Below are positions 36,678 through 46,105 of a DNA stretch of 64,000 nucleotides, in pieces (the first letter of the stretch is position 1; each line of letters starts with the position of its first letter). The notes below the pieces were generated by a model. The model worked only from the letters and a program-made list of their open reading frames with translations. It had not been told where the DNA came from and made no database searches. The stretch spans positions 1,240,001 through 1,304,000 of the forward strand of contig OY969779.1 in NCBI GenBank assembly GCA_963703015.1, written 5' to 3'. The translations under genes and the position numbers were made by a program. The stretch comes from Methanobacterium_B sp963703015. Its GTDB lineage: Archaea; Methanobacteriota; Methanobacteria; Methanobacteriales; Methanobacteriaceae.

Positions 36678-37865
36678 ATGCTTCAAATTGCTGTTACAGG
36701 AAAACCAAACGTTGGAAAATCATCATTTTTTAATTCCGCAACATTATCAGAGGTGGATGTTGCAAGTTACCCATTCACAACCATAGATGCGAACAAAGCA
36801 ATTGCACATGTGGTTACAGATTGTCCTTGCAAAGAACTGGAACTCACATGCAATCCCCACAACTCCAAGTGTGAAGATGGGAAAAGATTGATACCAGTAG
36901 AATTAATCGATGTTGCAGGCCTAGTTCCAGGGGCCCATGAAGGAAGAGGTCTTGGGAACAAATTTTTAGACGATTTAAGACAAGCAAGAGCTTTTATTCA
37001 TATCATTGATGCTTCAGGTTCAACAGATGAGGAAGGAAGACCCTGCGAACCAGGATCCCATGATCCTCTGGAAGATGTTGAATTTTTAGAGCATGAGATC
37101 ACCATGTGGCTCTTTGGAATTCTAAAGAAAAACTGGAATAAAATGATCAGAAAGGTAATGTCAGAAAGGTTAGATATTGCTAAAGTTATTTCAGAACAGC
37201 TGAGCGGAACTGGAATAGCATTGGAAGATATTGCCGAAGCAAAAAAGGTGGTTGACAAGGACTACGATAAATGGGAAGATGACGACATCATCAACATGCT
37301 TCAAGACACTCTTAGAAGGGCAAAACCAATGTTAATCGTGGCAAATAAGGCAGATTTACCAACTTCAGAGAAAAATATCAAAAGGCTCGAAGAGAAGTAT
37401 GGTAGAGTCATCCCAGCATCTGCTGAATCAGAACTGGCACTCATAAGGGCATCTGAAGCAGGTTTGATCGACTACTTCCCTGGTGATTCAGATTTTGAAG
37501 TTGTTAACCCCGAAAAACTCAATGAAAATCAGATGAAAGCCCTCAACTACATCAAAGAACATGTGCTTCAAAAATATGGTAGTACAGGAGTTCAAGAAGC
37601 ATTGAATGCAGCAGTGTTTGATGTGTTGGATATGATAGTTGTTTTCCCTGTTGAAGACGAACATAAAAAATCTGATCAAAAGGGCAATGTACTGCCAGAT
37701 GCACTTCTAATTAAAAATGGTTCTAAACCAAGGGATATGGCATACGTGGTGCACACCGATATTGGAGACAGTTTCATGCATGCAATTGATGCTAGAAGTT
37801 GCAGAAGAATTTCATCAGAATATGAAATCAAGGATGGGGATATTTTAAGCATCATATGCAGATAG
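36678..37865 (+). CDS. Archaeal YchF/OBG-type GTPase with TGS domain
   Basis: A 395-residue GTP-binding protein of the OBG/HflX-like group. GKPNVGKSSFFNSAT is the G1 loop near residue 8, DVAGLVPGAHEGRGLG is G3 near residue 77, and NKADLP near residue 222 is G4. A helical insertion lies between G3 and G4, and the C-terminal part after residue 300 is a TGS domain ending in YEIKDGDIL. A cysteine-rich patch near residues 50-67 (CPCKELELTCNPHNSKC) is an archaeal feature. It probably acts in translation or stress. AAGGAAGG precedes the ATG. Confidence 0.85.
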   Translation: MLQIAVTGKPNVGKSSFFNSATLSEVDVASYPFTTIDANKAIAHVVTDCPCKELELTCNPHNSKCEDGKRLIPVELIDVAGLVPGAHEGRGLGNKFLDDLRQARAFIHIIDASGSTDEEGRPCEPGSHDPLEDVEFLEHEITMWLFGILKKNWNKMIRKVMSERLDIAKVISEQLSGTGIALEDIAEAKKVVDKDYDKWEDDDIINMLQDTLRRAKPMLIVANKADLPTSEKNIKRLEEKYGRVIPASAESELALIRASEAGLIDYFPGDSDFEVVNPEKLNENQMKALNYIKEHVLQKYGSTGVQEALNAAVFDVLDMIVVFPVEDEHKKSDQKGNVLPDALLIKNGSKPRDMAYVVHTDIGDSFMHAIDARSCRRISSEYEIKDGDILSIICR

Positions 37866-37900
37866 GGGTCTGGTTATTCAAAAACATAATATTTAATTAA

Positions 37901-37908
37901 TTTTTTTT
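37901..37908 (+). terminator. Oligo-T terminator after the GTPase gene
   Basis: Eight T residues lie 36 bases after the GTPase stop, at the start of a 300-base intergenic region. Nothing else is seen in that region apart from the promoter and the GGTGA ribosome site of the next gene. Confidence 0.4.
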
Positions 37909-38168
37909 AAATGTGTAAAAATCACTCCAGTGTATTTTAATGATTCCTAAAAATATAGATATTAAGGAAAGATATCTTCTAAAATCAGCATGATATTTAT
38001 TATCGTCAAAATTGTTCTTTATTTAGATTAATAATACTATAAATGTTCTATAATTAAACTGCAGTTATCATTTAATTCATTGAAATCTGATTTTAAATCC
38101 TAATTTTGACTTATTAACTTTAGGAATATGTAAGTATCATGCTTTTTAAATTACGATGGTGAACTATT

Positions 38169-39581
38169 ATGTCTGAAATTAATAACAATACTGAAAATGA
38201 GGGAATAAAAAGGGTAGCTCTGCTAGTTGCCTGCTTAGCATCATTTTTTACACCATTTATGGGTACATCAGTCAATATTGCCCTACCTACTATTGGGGCT
38301 AACTTTGGTGCAGATGCCATTCTCCTTAACTGGATTATGTATGGATTTATATTAACCGCAGCCATACTCAGTGTTCCTTTCGGTAGGCTGTGTGATATTC
38401 ACGGTCGGAAAAAAATTTTTACTTATGGAATCATAATTTTCACCATTGGTTCGTTGCTTTGTTCTCTGGCGCCATCAGTTATATCTTTGATTGTATTTCG
38501 GGTTATTCAGGGCATTGGTACCGCTATGATTTTTGTTACTGCTCTTGCTATTATTACTTCGGTTTTTCCTCCTAAGGAACGGGGAAGGGCTATTGGACTC
38601 AATGTTGCAGCTGTTTATGTGGGTATGTCACTGGGTCCTTTTTTAGGGGGTTTAATTACTCAGTATTTAGGTTGGAGAAGTTTATTTGCCCTTATGGTTC
38701 CTTTTGGTATCTTTGTTGTTATGCTTGTATTTTGGAAACTGAAAGCAGAATGGATAGAATGCCAAGGTGAAAAATTCGACTTAATCGGGTCAGTATTGTA
38801 CGGTATAGGATTACTCTTTATTATGTATGGATTTTCAGACCTTAACAATCTACTTGGAGGGGTGTTGTTAATTCTGGGAATAGTTGTTATGTTTATTTTC
38901 TTACGCTGGGAACTTAAGGTGAAAAGTCCAGTTTTCAACGTAAGATTGTTTACCAAGAACATCACATTCACCCTTTCAAGCTTTGCTGCCTTAATCAACT
39001 ACAGTGCCACATTCGCGGTTGGCTTACTTTTAAGCTACTATCTCCAGTATATTAAAGGATTAGATCCATTAACCTCAGGTTTGATTCTGGTAGCCCAGCC
39101 CATTATAATGGTCATTGTGGCACCCCTGGCTGGTCGTATGTCAGATCAGTATGATGCTAGAATTCTTGCCACCCTTGGCATGGCCATAGTCACTCTGGGA
39201 CTTTTCAGCTTTATATTCTTGAGCACTAATACAGCTATCTTAAATATCATAATAAGTTTGGCAGTGTTGGGATTAGGATTTGGTCTCTTTTCATCACCTA
39301 ACACAAATGTCATAATGGGATCTGTCCAGAAGAAGTTCTATGGAGTGGCTTCTGCAACTGTGAGCACCATGCGACTCGTAGGTCAGACCATGAGTATGGG
39401 AATTGCTACCCTCATATTTGCTCTCTTAGTCGGTCGAGTACAAATAACATCTGAAGTCTATCCCAACCTACTATCAAGCATCCATGTATGCTTCATTATT
39501 TTCACCACTATTTGTATAGTTGGAATCTATGCCTCTTGGAAGAGAGGTGGTGGAAGGAGTTATCAGGAGGAAAAAAGTTGA
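38169..39581 (+). CDS. MFS multidrug-type transporter, 14-helix DHA2 family
   Basis: A 470-residue membrane transporter. The motif-A loop GRLCDIHGRKKIF lies between helices 2 and 3 near residue 74, and motif C-like glycines (LGPFLGGLI) are in helix 5, a mark of drug:H+ antiporters. About 14 hydrophobic helices fit the DHA2/EmrB class. GGTGA precedes the ATG. It likely exports toxic organic compounds using the ion gradient; the substrate is not predictable. No TetR/MarR-type regulator is adjacent. Confidence 0.85.
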   Translation: MSEINNNTENEGIKRVALLVACLASFFTPFMGTSVNIALPTIGANFGADAILLNWIMYGFILTAAILSVPFGRLCDIHGRKKIFTYGIIIFTIGSLLCSLAPSVISLIVFRVIQGIGTAMIFVTALAIITSVFPPKERGRAIGLNVAAVYVGMSLGPFLGGLITQYLGWRSLFALMVPFGIFVVMLVFWKLKAEWIECQGEKFDLIGSVLYGIGLLFIMYGFSDLNNLLGGVLLILGIVVMFIFLRWELKVKSPVFNVRLFTKNITFTLSSFAALINYSATFAVGLLLSYYLQYIKGLDPLTSGLILVAQPIIMVIVAPLAGRMSDQYDARILATLGMAIVTLGLFSFIFLSTNTAILNIIISLAVLGLGFGLFSSPNTNVIMGSVQKKFYGVASATVSTMRLVGQTMSMGIATLIFALLVGRVQITSEVYPNLLSSIHVCFIIFTTICIVGIYASWKRGGGRSYQEEKS

Positions 39582-39729
39582 ACCATTTATACAGTTTCAA
39601 CTTATCAAATATTGACAAATTTGGTTTAGAGGAAAAAAATAAGTCAAATTGTGGACATAAACCCTAAAAATGTCTAAAAACAATGAATGAACCATATATA
39701 GTTATATTCGTTTCAAGGAGGATAGGATC

Positions 39730-40080
39730 ATGAAAATTAAATACAGCACCATGATTGTGAAGGATATGGATGAATCAATTGGTTTTTATCAAGATGTGAT
39801 GGGATTCAAAGTGGATAGTCGACACAATCCAGGTCCAGGCATAGTGATAACATTACTTAAAGGCAAAGGGGACACCATGATTGAACTGATAAAGGATCCT
39901 CAGCACGATATTGGACTTTATTCTGTGGGCATGGATGTTGAAGATGTTGAAGCTACAGTTGAAGAATTGAGATCCAAGGGAGCCAAGATAACCATGGATC
40001 CTGTGCCAATAACAGTTGGTAAACTGGCGTTCCTGGAAGATCCAAATGGAGTGAGGATTGCTTTGATTCAACATCACTGA
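39730..40080 (+). CDS. VOC (glyoxalase/dioxygenase superfamily) protein
   Basis: A 116-residue single-domain protein with two beta-alpha-beta-beta-beta repeats. It begins KIKYSTMIVKDMDESIGFYQ and ends in LAFLEDPNGVRIALIQ, the classic glyoxalase I-like ending with the second metal-ligand glutamate position occupied by Ala (IALIQ rather than IELIQ). MIELIKDP in the first half keeps a glutamate. Metal binding may be incomplete, so binding or resistance roles are as likely as catalysis. AAGGAGG precedes the ATG. Confidence 0.8.
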   Translation: MKIKYSTMIVKDMDESIGFYQDVMGFKVDSRHNPGPGIVITLLKGKGDTMIELIKDPQHDIGLYSVGMDVEDVEATVEELRSKGAKITMDPVPITVGKLAFLEDPNGVRIALIQHH

Positions 40081-40139
40081 ATCAAATTCATATTTATTCT
40101 TATATTCAACCATAGCTATAATTGGCTAATTTAACCTAT

Positions 40140-41357
40140 TTAAATCCCTTGTTTGTTTTTTGGTAGTAAAAATGTTAATCCCAGGGTTATCAAGGATAGA
40201 AGTGACAGAATTATAAATATCGGCTGGAAACTTCCAGTAATATCTAATATTTGTCCAGCCATACTGGGTCCAATGACAGCTCCAATATAACCAATGGATA
40301 TAACTACTCCCCCAGCAACTCCTGAATGTTTTTTTGGCATTATCTCAACTGGTAAACTGAGTAATGTATTGAAACGGAGTATGTTGATTATTCCAGCAAC
40401 AATCATAATTATTAGTATTGAAAATCCTACTGCAGGCATTATCCAAAGGGCAAGAAATGCAAATATCAAACTTGGAACCAGTATTAGAAGTTTTTTCGAC
40501 ACATTAATTCTTGAATATAAAGCAGGCACCAGTATCACGGTTGGAATACCAACCCACAACATGATAGAAGTTAACAGACCACTGACATTCATACTGATTC
40601 CCTTTTCAAGTAGGTAGGTGGGAATCCATCCCGACCATGTGTAAAAGAATATGTTGTGCAGTAAAAGTATGAAAGCTAGAAGCCACAATGTTTTATTTTT
40701 TAGAACCTCGCTGAGATCCATGGATCCATTATCAGATTCAGTTTCATGGTTGGTACACGGAGGTTCATCAACAACCACCCACCAAAGAATTGTGGTTAAA
40801 ATCAGTGGAAAAGCCCATATATAAAAAACATCATGATAACTGTTTGTAAAAGAGTATATTATTGGTACAGTAATGGCAAGGGCCAAACCAATACCTGCCA
40901 AAACTCCAAATCCATTGACAAACCCCATGACAGAACTTGTTTGTTCCACAGAACTGCATGATCTTGCTAACTTGGGCAAATTTGCAAATGTGAGTCCCAT
41001 ACCTATTCCAAAGATTACTGAAAATAGGAGCAAAGAGGAGTAGTCTGGAGCAGTACCCCTAAGTACAGCACCAATACAAGCCACAATTGCACCGATCCCC
41101 ATTGTTTTTTTAAGTCCAATTCTGTCTGCTGTGATCCCTGCAGGAATTGCAACCAATGCAATCATGAGTATTGGGGCCGTGAAGAGCAAACTTGTCTGAA
41201 AATGTGAAATATGTAAATTTGCTGCGAGTAGAGTTTCCATTGCAGGCGTAATGAATAAATATGCCCATATAAAAAAATTCAGAATTATTGCAATGGATAA
41301 AGTTTTCCAGGGCAGTTTAAAATTGTTTTTATAAAAATTTGTGCTCAGTTTATGCAT
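40140..41357 (-). CDS. MFS transporter, CynX/NimT-like
   Basis: A 405-residue transporter with 12 helices. It has a motif-A-like loop, GITADRIGLKKTMG, near residue 80 and the LRGTAPDYSSLLLFSVIFGIG pattern typical of the cyanate/nitrate-type MFS branch. The start is uncertain. The ATG at 41357 has GGAG touching it with no spacer, while a TTG at 41372 would add five residues but lacks a good ribosome site. The substrate may be a small anion or an organic compound; the sequence does not decide. Confidence 0.8.
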   Translation of the reverse strand: MHKLSTNFYKNNFKLPWKTLSIAIILNFFIWAYLFITPAMETLLAANLHISHFQTSLLFTAPILMIALVAIPAGITADRIGLKKTMGIGAIVACIGAVLRGTAPDYSSLLLFSVIFGIGMGLTFANLPKLARSCSSVEQTSSVMGFVNGFGVLAGIGLALAITVPIIYSFTNSYHDVFYIWAFPLILTTILWWVVVDEPPCTNHETESDNGSMDLSEVLKNKTLWLLAFILLLHNIFFYTWSGWIPTYLLEKGISMNVSGLLTSIMLWVGIPTVILVPALYSRINVSKKLLILVPSLIFAFLALWIMPAVGFSILIIMIVAGIINILRFNTLLSLPVEIMPKKHSGVAGGVVISIGYIGAVIGPSMAGQILDITGSFQPIFIILSLLSLITLGLTFLLPKNKQGI

Positions 41358-41585
41358 CTCCAAATAATTCAATGAATCAGTTTAATTCCATCTGAATAGA
41401 TATTCCTTTGAACTGGGTTTAAAAAAAATTTAGTTGTTAGGTAGGTTAATCTCAAACATTTTTCCAAAATCGATTCCTTAACAATTAATAATTCATACTT
41501 GCATATACTATGTTGCCAGTAACGATGCAAATAAATTATTAAGTATGAATGAAAGAATATTAATCAGAACTAAGGGGAAATAATT

Positions 41586-41810
41586 ATGGCAGAAAAAACT
41601 GAATTAAGACAAAAGGTTATAGGAATTGGTTTTGAAGGTGATTTAATAGTTAAATCTCAAAGAGGCCGAACATACAGTGTTAAATTAGCTGAAGACCTTG
41701 AAATTGACACAGAAGCCCTATTCAGTAAAGATACTGAAGAAGAAGTGTGGGCAACCATAGATACCGGTGCAAATCCATGGGTAGTTCTCGAAGTTGAGAT
41801 CACCGGTTAA
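41586..41810 (+). CDS. Small conserved-looking protein of unknown function (74 aa)
   Basis: A compact, mostly beta protein beginning MAEKTELRQKVIGIGFEGDLIVKS and ending NPWVVLEVEITG, with an AAGGGG site before the ATG. The strand-rich pattern with alternating charges suggests a small barrel. A TATA-like run and about 200 noncoding bases precede it, and oligo-T at 41856-41862 follows, so it is probably a single-gene transcript. The family is not recognised. Confidence 0.65.
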   Translation: MAEKTELRQKVIGIGFEGDLIVKSQRGRTYSVKLAEDLEIDTEALFSKDTEEEVWATIDTGANPWVVLEVEITG

Positions 41811-42026
41811 ATAAGTAAAAATAACCAAATGGAATGGATCATTAATAACTATATATTTTTTTGAATTTGGTTAAACTGTAACAACATTAAATAATTTTCA
41901 TATTTTTTTTTGCTAAAATTATCGTAATTTTGTTAATAGGAACAAAATAATGCAAATTCTAAATTAATGAACGTATTAGAAAAGTTGAGTTAGTTAATAA
42001 AAACTTGCAAAAAGTCGATGGTGTAG

Positions 42027-42404
42027 TCAGTTCTTGATAGCCGCTCCAATAACTCCGCCAACCAATCCCAAAACAAAGCTTAGAATTACTGTGACCTGCA
42101 GTATAACATAGTACAATAGAATTAAATTGTTCCCTATAAAACTTTCCAATGCTGCATTCCAAGTTCCAAGCCCTATGAAAAGCAATGTGAGAATCAAGCC
42201 CCCAATCAATCCAGAAATTGCTCCAACAACTGCACCATCCTTCCAATCCATTCCAAAATAATCTTCGTATCCTTTGCTAAGATAAGATGCCAAAAATCCA
42301 CCAGTAAAAGGCCCTATAAAAAATAAGGGCAAGTATATTGGGCTTATAATTACGGTTAAAATTGCGTTCACAATCGCTGCCAATCCAAGCAATTTCCAGT
42401 TCAT
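42027..42404 (-). CDS. DUF5518-type membrane protein, paralog 5
   Basis: A 125-residue protein that starts MNWKLLGLAAIVNAILTVI and continues FFIGPFTGGFLASYL, matching paralog 1 at 744-1169 almost position for position in this region. DWKDGAVVGAISGLIGG is the family's polar turn. It has four membrane helices. It is separated from the main cluster by 40 kb and is divergent from the CbiQ gene. Function unknown. Confidence 0.7.
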   Translation of the reverse strand: MNWKLLGLAAIVNAILTVIISPIYLPLFFIGPFTGGFLASYLSKGYEDYFGMDWKDGAVVGAISGLIGGLILTLLFIGLGTWNAALESFIGNNLILLYYVILQVTVILSFVLGLVGGVIGAAIKN

Positions 42405-42637
42405 TTCAGCTACCTTTAATTTTTTTTAATATTATCTAATCCATTGAAAGTTTAATTACGTCCATGTATTTTAGTGGCTGTGTCAATTAAACCAGATCCC
42501 ATTTAATATTATGCTTGGTTTTCTTAATAACCCTTGAATAACTATTAAATTGTAAAACTATAAATACTAAATCTGTTCAAGTTTACTTGATAATAACTAA
42601 AGGTATTTTGACTATAAATTTCAATTTGATGGTGAAG

Positions 42638-43426
42638 ATGTTTTCAAATACACTGGACAACTATGCACATTTCAATGGACTTAAAGATGCCAATACCTAT
42701 TTTAAGGTATTTTTTGCCATAATTACACTATTAGTTAGTTTAATCTCAACTTCACCCATAGTGCCCCTAATAATTGCAGTTGTGATGTCCATCTTGATAG
42801 TGTTCAAGGCGAAAATTTCTTCAAAGTTCTATTTAAAATTTTTAGCCATTCCACTCATCTTCGCATTTATAACATTCATTTACATGGCAGTATTGTTCGG
42901 AGTTGGAACACATGTCGTTGATCTGGGACTATTCAACCTGGCAATAACATCAGATGGTTTTAACCTTGGATTTTTAGTATTTGCCAGAATGATGGGCTGT
43001 TTCACATGTTTAGCATTTTTAGCCCTTACAACACCCATGAATGAACTTTTTTCTGTTCTTGAGATCGTTAAAATTCCACAAATAGTCCTGGAAATTTCAA
43101 TGTTAATGTACAGATACATTTTCCTATTTTTGAGTGAAGCAATTAACATGTACCATTCCCAAGAAACCAGGTTGGGTTACATTTCATTTAAAAAGTCATT
43201 CAAATCCATGGGAATTTTAGGAAGTAACTTGTTTATTAGGACTTGGATCAAAGGGGAACAATCCTACGTTGCAATGGAATCTAGATGTTACACAGGCACA
43301 ATAAAAAGCATCAAGGAACCTGACAATATACGGAACGTTGGCATGAGAAACATCATATTACTGGTTATATTTGAGCTGTCACTTTTTGTAGGTGTTTACA
43401 TGTCTGCAAGTTTCAGAATATTCTAA
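42638..43426 (+). CDS. cbiQ: ECF transporter transmembrane subunit, CbiQ family
   Basis: A 262-residue membrane protein of the EcfT/CbiQ family, which couples ATPase subunits to a cobalt or vitamin carrier. NTLDNYAHFNGLKD at the N-terminus is typical of CbiQ. The signature EISMLMYRYIFLFLSEA lies near residue 155, and the coupling-helix RG-type motif appears as VAMESRCYTG near residue 225. CbiM, CbiN and CbiO are absent here, so this is an orphan copy. The ATG at 42638 has a close GGTGA site; ATG 42629 and TTG 42587 are alternatives. Confidence 0.75.
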   Translation: MFSNTLDNYAHFNGLKDANTYFKVFFAIITLLVSLISTSPIVPLIIAVVMSILIVFKAKISSKFYLKFLAIPLIFAFITFIYMAVLFGVGTHVVDLGLFNLAITSDGFNLGFLVFARMMGCFTCLAFLALTTPMNELFSVLEIVKIPQIVLEISMLMYRYIFLFLSEAINMYHSQETRLGYISFKKSFKSMGILGSNLFIRTWIKGEQSYVAMESRCYTGTIKSIKEPDNIRNVGMRNIILLVIFELSLFVGVYMSASFRIF

Positions 43427-43564
43427 AATCATTGCAAAATTATTTTTGATTCTATTCAAATGATTTGTTACAATTTCATCATAGCTGTAGTTCAAAATTA
43501 AATTTATATTAAAACATATAGATATCTAACTTGAATCTAGTAAATGTTCAATTGGGGATCTACT

Positions 43565-44194
43565 ATGAATGAAGGTTGTAACAGGAAACAACAGTTTTTT
43601 GCATTGTGTGGAATTCTAGCACCAATCATTTTCTGGTCAATGGTACTTTTAGAGAGCATGTTACGTCCAGGTTACAGTCAACTGTACAACTTCGTAAGTG
43701 ATCTGGGTGTTGGTCCACTTGCAATACTTCAAAACATCAACTTCATAGTTTTCGGTATTTTATCCCTTTTTTTAAGCATTGGAGTTAGAAACTGTTTAAA
43801 TGTCATGCCTGGAAAGTCCCTGAAGGGAGTCTTTTGGTTCATGATACTGTTCAGTCTAGGAATAATATTCGCTGGAATATTTCCAGAAGATTTTTTGGCT
43901 CAAAATCCCCACAATCTAGTCAGTGCCACAGCCTTTGTGGCAATAATTGCTGCACAGCTACTGATGTGGAATGGATTGAAAGATAAGGACAATAATAAAT
44001 GGTCAAGATACCGGAGATATTCCTTAATGAGTGGAATACTAACTCTGGTGCTGGTAATAATCCTCAAAATTGCCATTACCTACAACTTTTATCCTGGTCT
44101 GTTCCAGAGATTGTTCTTAATAGTTTCATGGATTTGGATCGGAGCAACTGGGCTCAAACTCATGTTCATTACAAATTCATCTGATGAATCTTGA
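43565..44194 (+). CDS. DUF998-family membrane protein
   Basis: A 209-residue protein with about six membrane helices. The MLRPGYSQLYNFVSDLGVGP segment after the first helix is the DUF998 signature. Function unknown, although the fold resembles other small polytopic proteins. The ATG at 43565 is preferred over 43544 because GGGGATC lies seven bases before it. Confidence 0.75.
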   Translation: MNEGCNRKQQFFALCGILAPIIFWSMVLLESMLRPGYSQLYNFVSDLGVGPLAILQNINFIVFGILSLFLSIGVRNCLNVMPGKSLKGVFWFMILFSLGIIFAGIFPEDFLAQNPHNLVSATAFVAIIAAQLLMWNGLKDKDNNKWSRYRRYSLMSGILTLVLVIILKIAITYNFYPGLFQRLFLIVSWIWIGATGLKLMFITNSSDES

Positions 44195-44233
44195 TAGGAA
44201 TATCATTTAATATCCTAGATTTAGTTTCAGTCG

Positions 44234-45628
44234 TTATTTGTCTGTTTTCTTGTGTGTTTCGAGGATATTTCTAGCAGCAATTATTCCTGTTGCTGCAGCT
44301 CCCACTATTCCCCTTGAAACACCTGAACCATCCCCTGCAGCATAAAGACCGTTAATTCTTGTTTTTAAGTGTATATCTAGCTCTAGTCTCATTGCGTAGA
44401 GTTTTATTTCAGGAGCATAAATAAGGGTTGAATCTGATGCAACCCCTGGAATAACATTGTTCAAGGATTCAAGTCCCTCAATAATATCCACAACAACCCT
44501 GTGGGGAAGAGCCATTGCAATATCCCCCGGAGTCACATTCTTGAGTGTAGGTGTGACGTTACTTCGCTCCAACCTCCTCCACGTGGATCTTCTACCCTTT
44601 CTAAGATCCCCCAACCTTTGGACTAGGGGTTTTCCACCACCTAAAGTGTTTGCAAGGTGTGCAATGGAAGATGCATATTCCGATGTATTTTCTACAGGTT
44701 CTGTGAGTTCAACCCTCACAAGAAAGGCGAAATTCGTATTTGTAGAAGTTTTATTTATCATTGAATGGCCATTTACACCAACAAAGTCATCGTATACCTC
44801 TTCAACAACAAATCCCTTGTTACATACACAAAAGGTTCTTACAAAATCATCGTAGGTTTTTGTGATTATATGAAATTTAGGATCCCAGTTTATCTGTGTT
44901 AACTCATCCATCACTATTTGGGGAAGTTCAACACGCACTCCCAGATCCACAGGATTGTGTTTAACCGGAATTTCAAGTTTTTGAGCCTGAGAATACAGCC
45001 ATTTAGCACCCACCCTACCTGGAGCAGCAAGAACATGGCGGGTTTTGAGTGTAAATTCTCCCCCTTTATTTTTAAGTAAAGCTCCCTTCAACTTCCCATC
45101 CACAACTACTATATCAATTACTTCTGTATTGAGCAAAAACTCAACACCCCTGTTCTCCAATTCCTCTTTAATGGAATTTATAATGGGCGGGGTGTTATCG
45201 GATCCCATATGCCTTTGAACTATTGGAATGAAACTTATTCCATTTGCAGCTGCTTGTTTCATAATTGGAGCTATTTTATCAGCTTCAGGTGCAAATATTT
45301 CCTTAGAAGCACCATGTTTTAAAAATAATTCATCAATTTGTCTTACAATTTTCCAAGCTTCATCGGTATCCACAAACTCTTCCAGATCACCACCAATATC
45401 CGGTTTGAGGTTCAGTTTACCATCTGAGAGTCCACCTGCCCCCCCAAGTCCCCCAGTTATGTTACAAGGATAACATTTTCTGCATTTTCCATCTTCAAGG
45501 GCTCTGCAAATCCTATGATCAAGACCCCTTCCCTTATCCACAACAACAACCTTCATGTTATCTGCCAGTTCATTTGCAGCGAAAATACCAGCAGGGCCAG
45601 CACCAATAATTAGAACATCATAATCCAT
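44234..45628 (-). CDS. FAD-dependent dehydrogenase (COG2509-like)
   Basis: A 464-residue flavoprotein. The N-terminal Rossmann motif is DVLIIGAGPAGIFAANEL, and a cysteine cluster, CRALEDGKCRKCYPC, lies near residue 42. GGLGGAGGLSDGKLNL follows, and AAPGRVGAKWL occurs in the middle. The C-terminal FAD-binding block is LYAAGDGSGVSRGIVGAAATG. This is the pattern of COG2509 uncharacterised dehydrogenases. The cysteines may hold a metal or a redox disulfide. The ATG at 45628 is chosen over 45637 because GGGGATGG lies before it at proper spacing. Substrate unknown. Confidence 0.75.
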   Translation of the reverse strand: MDYDVLIIGAGPAGIFAANELADNMKVVVVDKGRGLDHRICRALEDGKCRKCYPCNITGGLGGAGGLSDGKLNLKPDIGGDLEEFVDTDEAWKIVRQIDELFLKHGASKEIFAPEADKIAPIMKQAAANGISFIPIVQRHMGSDNTPPIINSIKEELENRGVEFLLNTEVIDIVVVDGKLKGALLKNKGGEFTLKTRHVLAAPGRVGAKWLYSQAQKLEIPVKHNPVDLGVRVELPQIVMDELTQINWDPKFHIITKTYDDFVRTFCVCNKGFVVEEVYDDFVGVNGHSMINKTSTNTNFAFLVRVELTEPVENTSEYASSIAHLANTLGGGKPLVQRLGDLRKGRRSTWRRLERSNVTPTLKNVTPGDIAMALPHRVVVDIIEGLESLNNVIPGVASDSTLIYAPEIKLYAMRLELDIHLKTRINGLYAAGDGSGVSRGIVGAAATGIIAARNILETHKKTDK

Positions 45629-46105
45629 TAAAACCATCCCCAGTTTCCATTTCTATTGGATATATCTGTATGAAAAACTTCATAAAATTTGTTGTTAGTA
45701 ATATAAATTTTCACAGAGAGACGTGCATTGCAAGTGTATAAATTATTGAAAAAAAATTGAAATCCAGAATAACCCCCCAATTTTCAGCCAAATTAGGACA
45801 TGATAACTACTTAATCATATCCCTCGAAAATTCAATTAGATTCACACAAAATCACAATTTAGATTAATTTCCAGATTTAATTGTTTACATAGGATGAATA
45901 AAGTTTAGTAAAATTTATGAATTAGAAATCAATTATTTATTCTTAAAGAGAACAGTTGTATCATGACCTCTTGAAAGGTTGTTTAACATGTATTAAACAG
46001 ATTTAGAAATAATAATCATTGAGCCAAATGAATTAGGACAACTAAATAATTGGTGTCATTTCCAAATAAAGGGTAGTTACAGGACCATAAAGAGGATAAA
46101 ATCAT
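45629..46105. other. Intergenic region with no gene seen
   Basis: A 477-base divergent gap. An imperfect inverted repeat, GGACATGAT at 45796-45804 with ATCATATCC at 45814-45822 (8 of 9 pairs), is the only structure noticed. A GAGG site for the channel gene lies at the right end. No open frame with a ribosome site was found. Confidence 0.4.

Noticed and set aside
45796..45822. Imperfect inverted repeat in the gap before the channel gene
   Set aside because: It is far from either start codon and not near a clear TATA box; in such A+T-rich DNA it may be chance.
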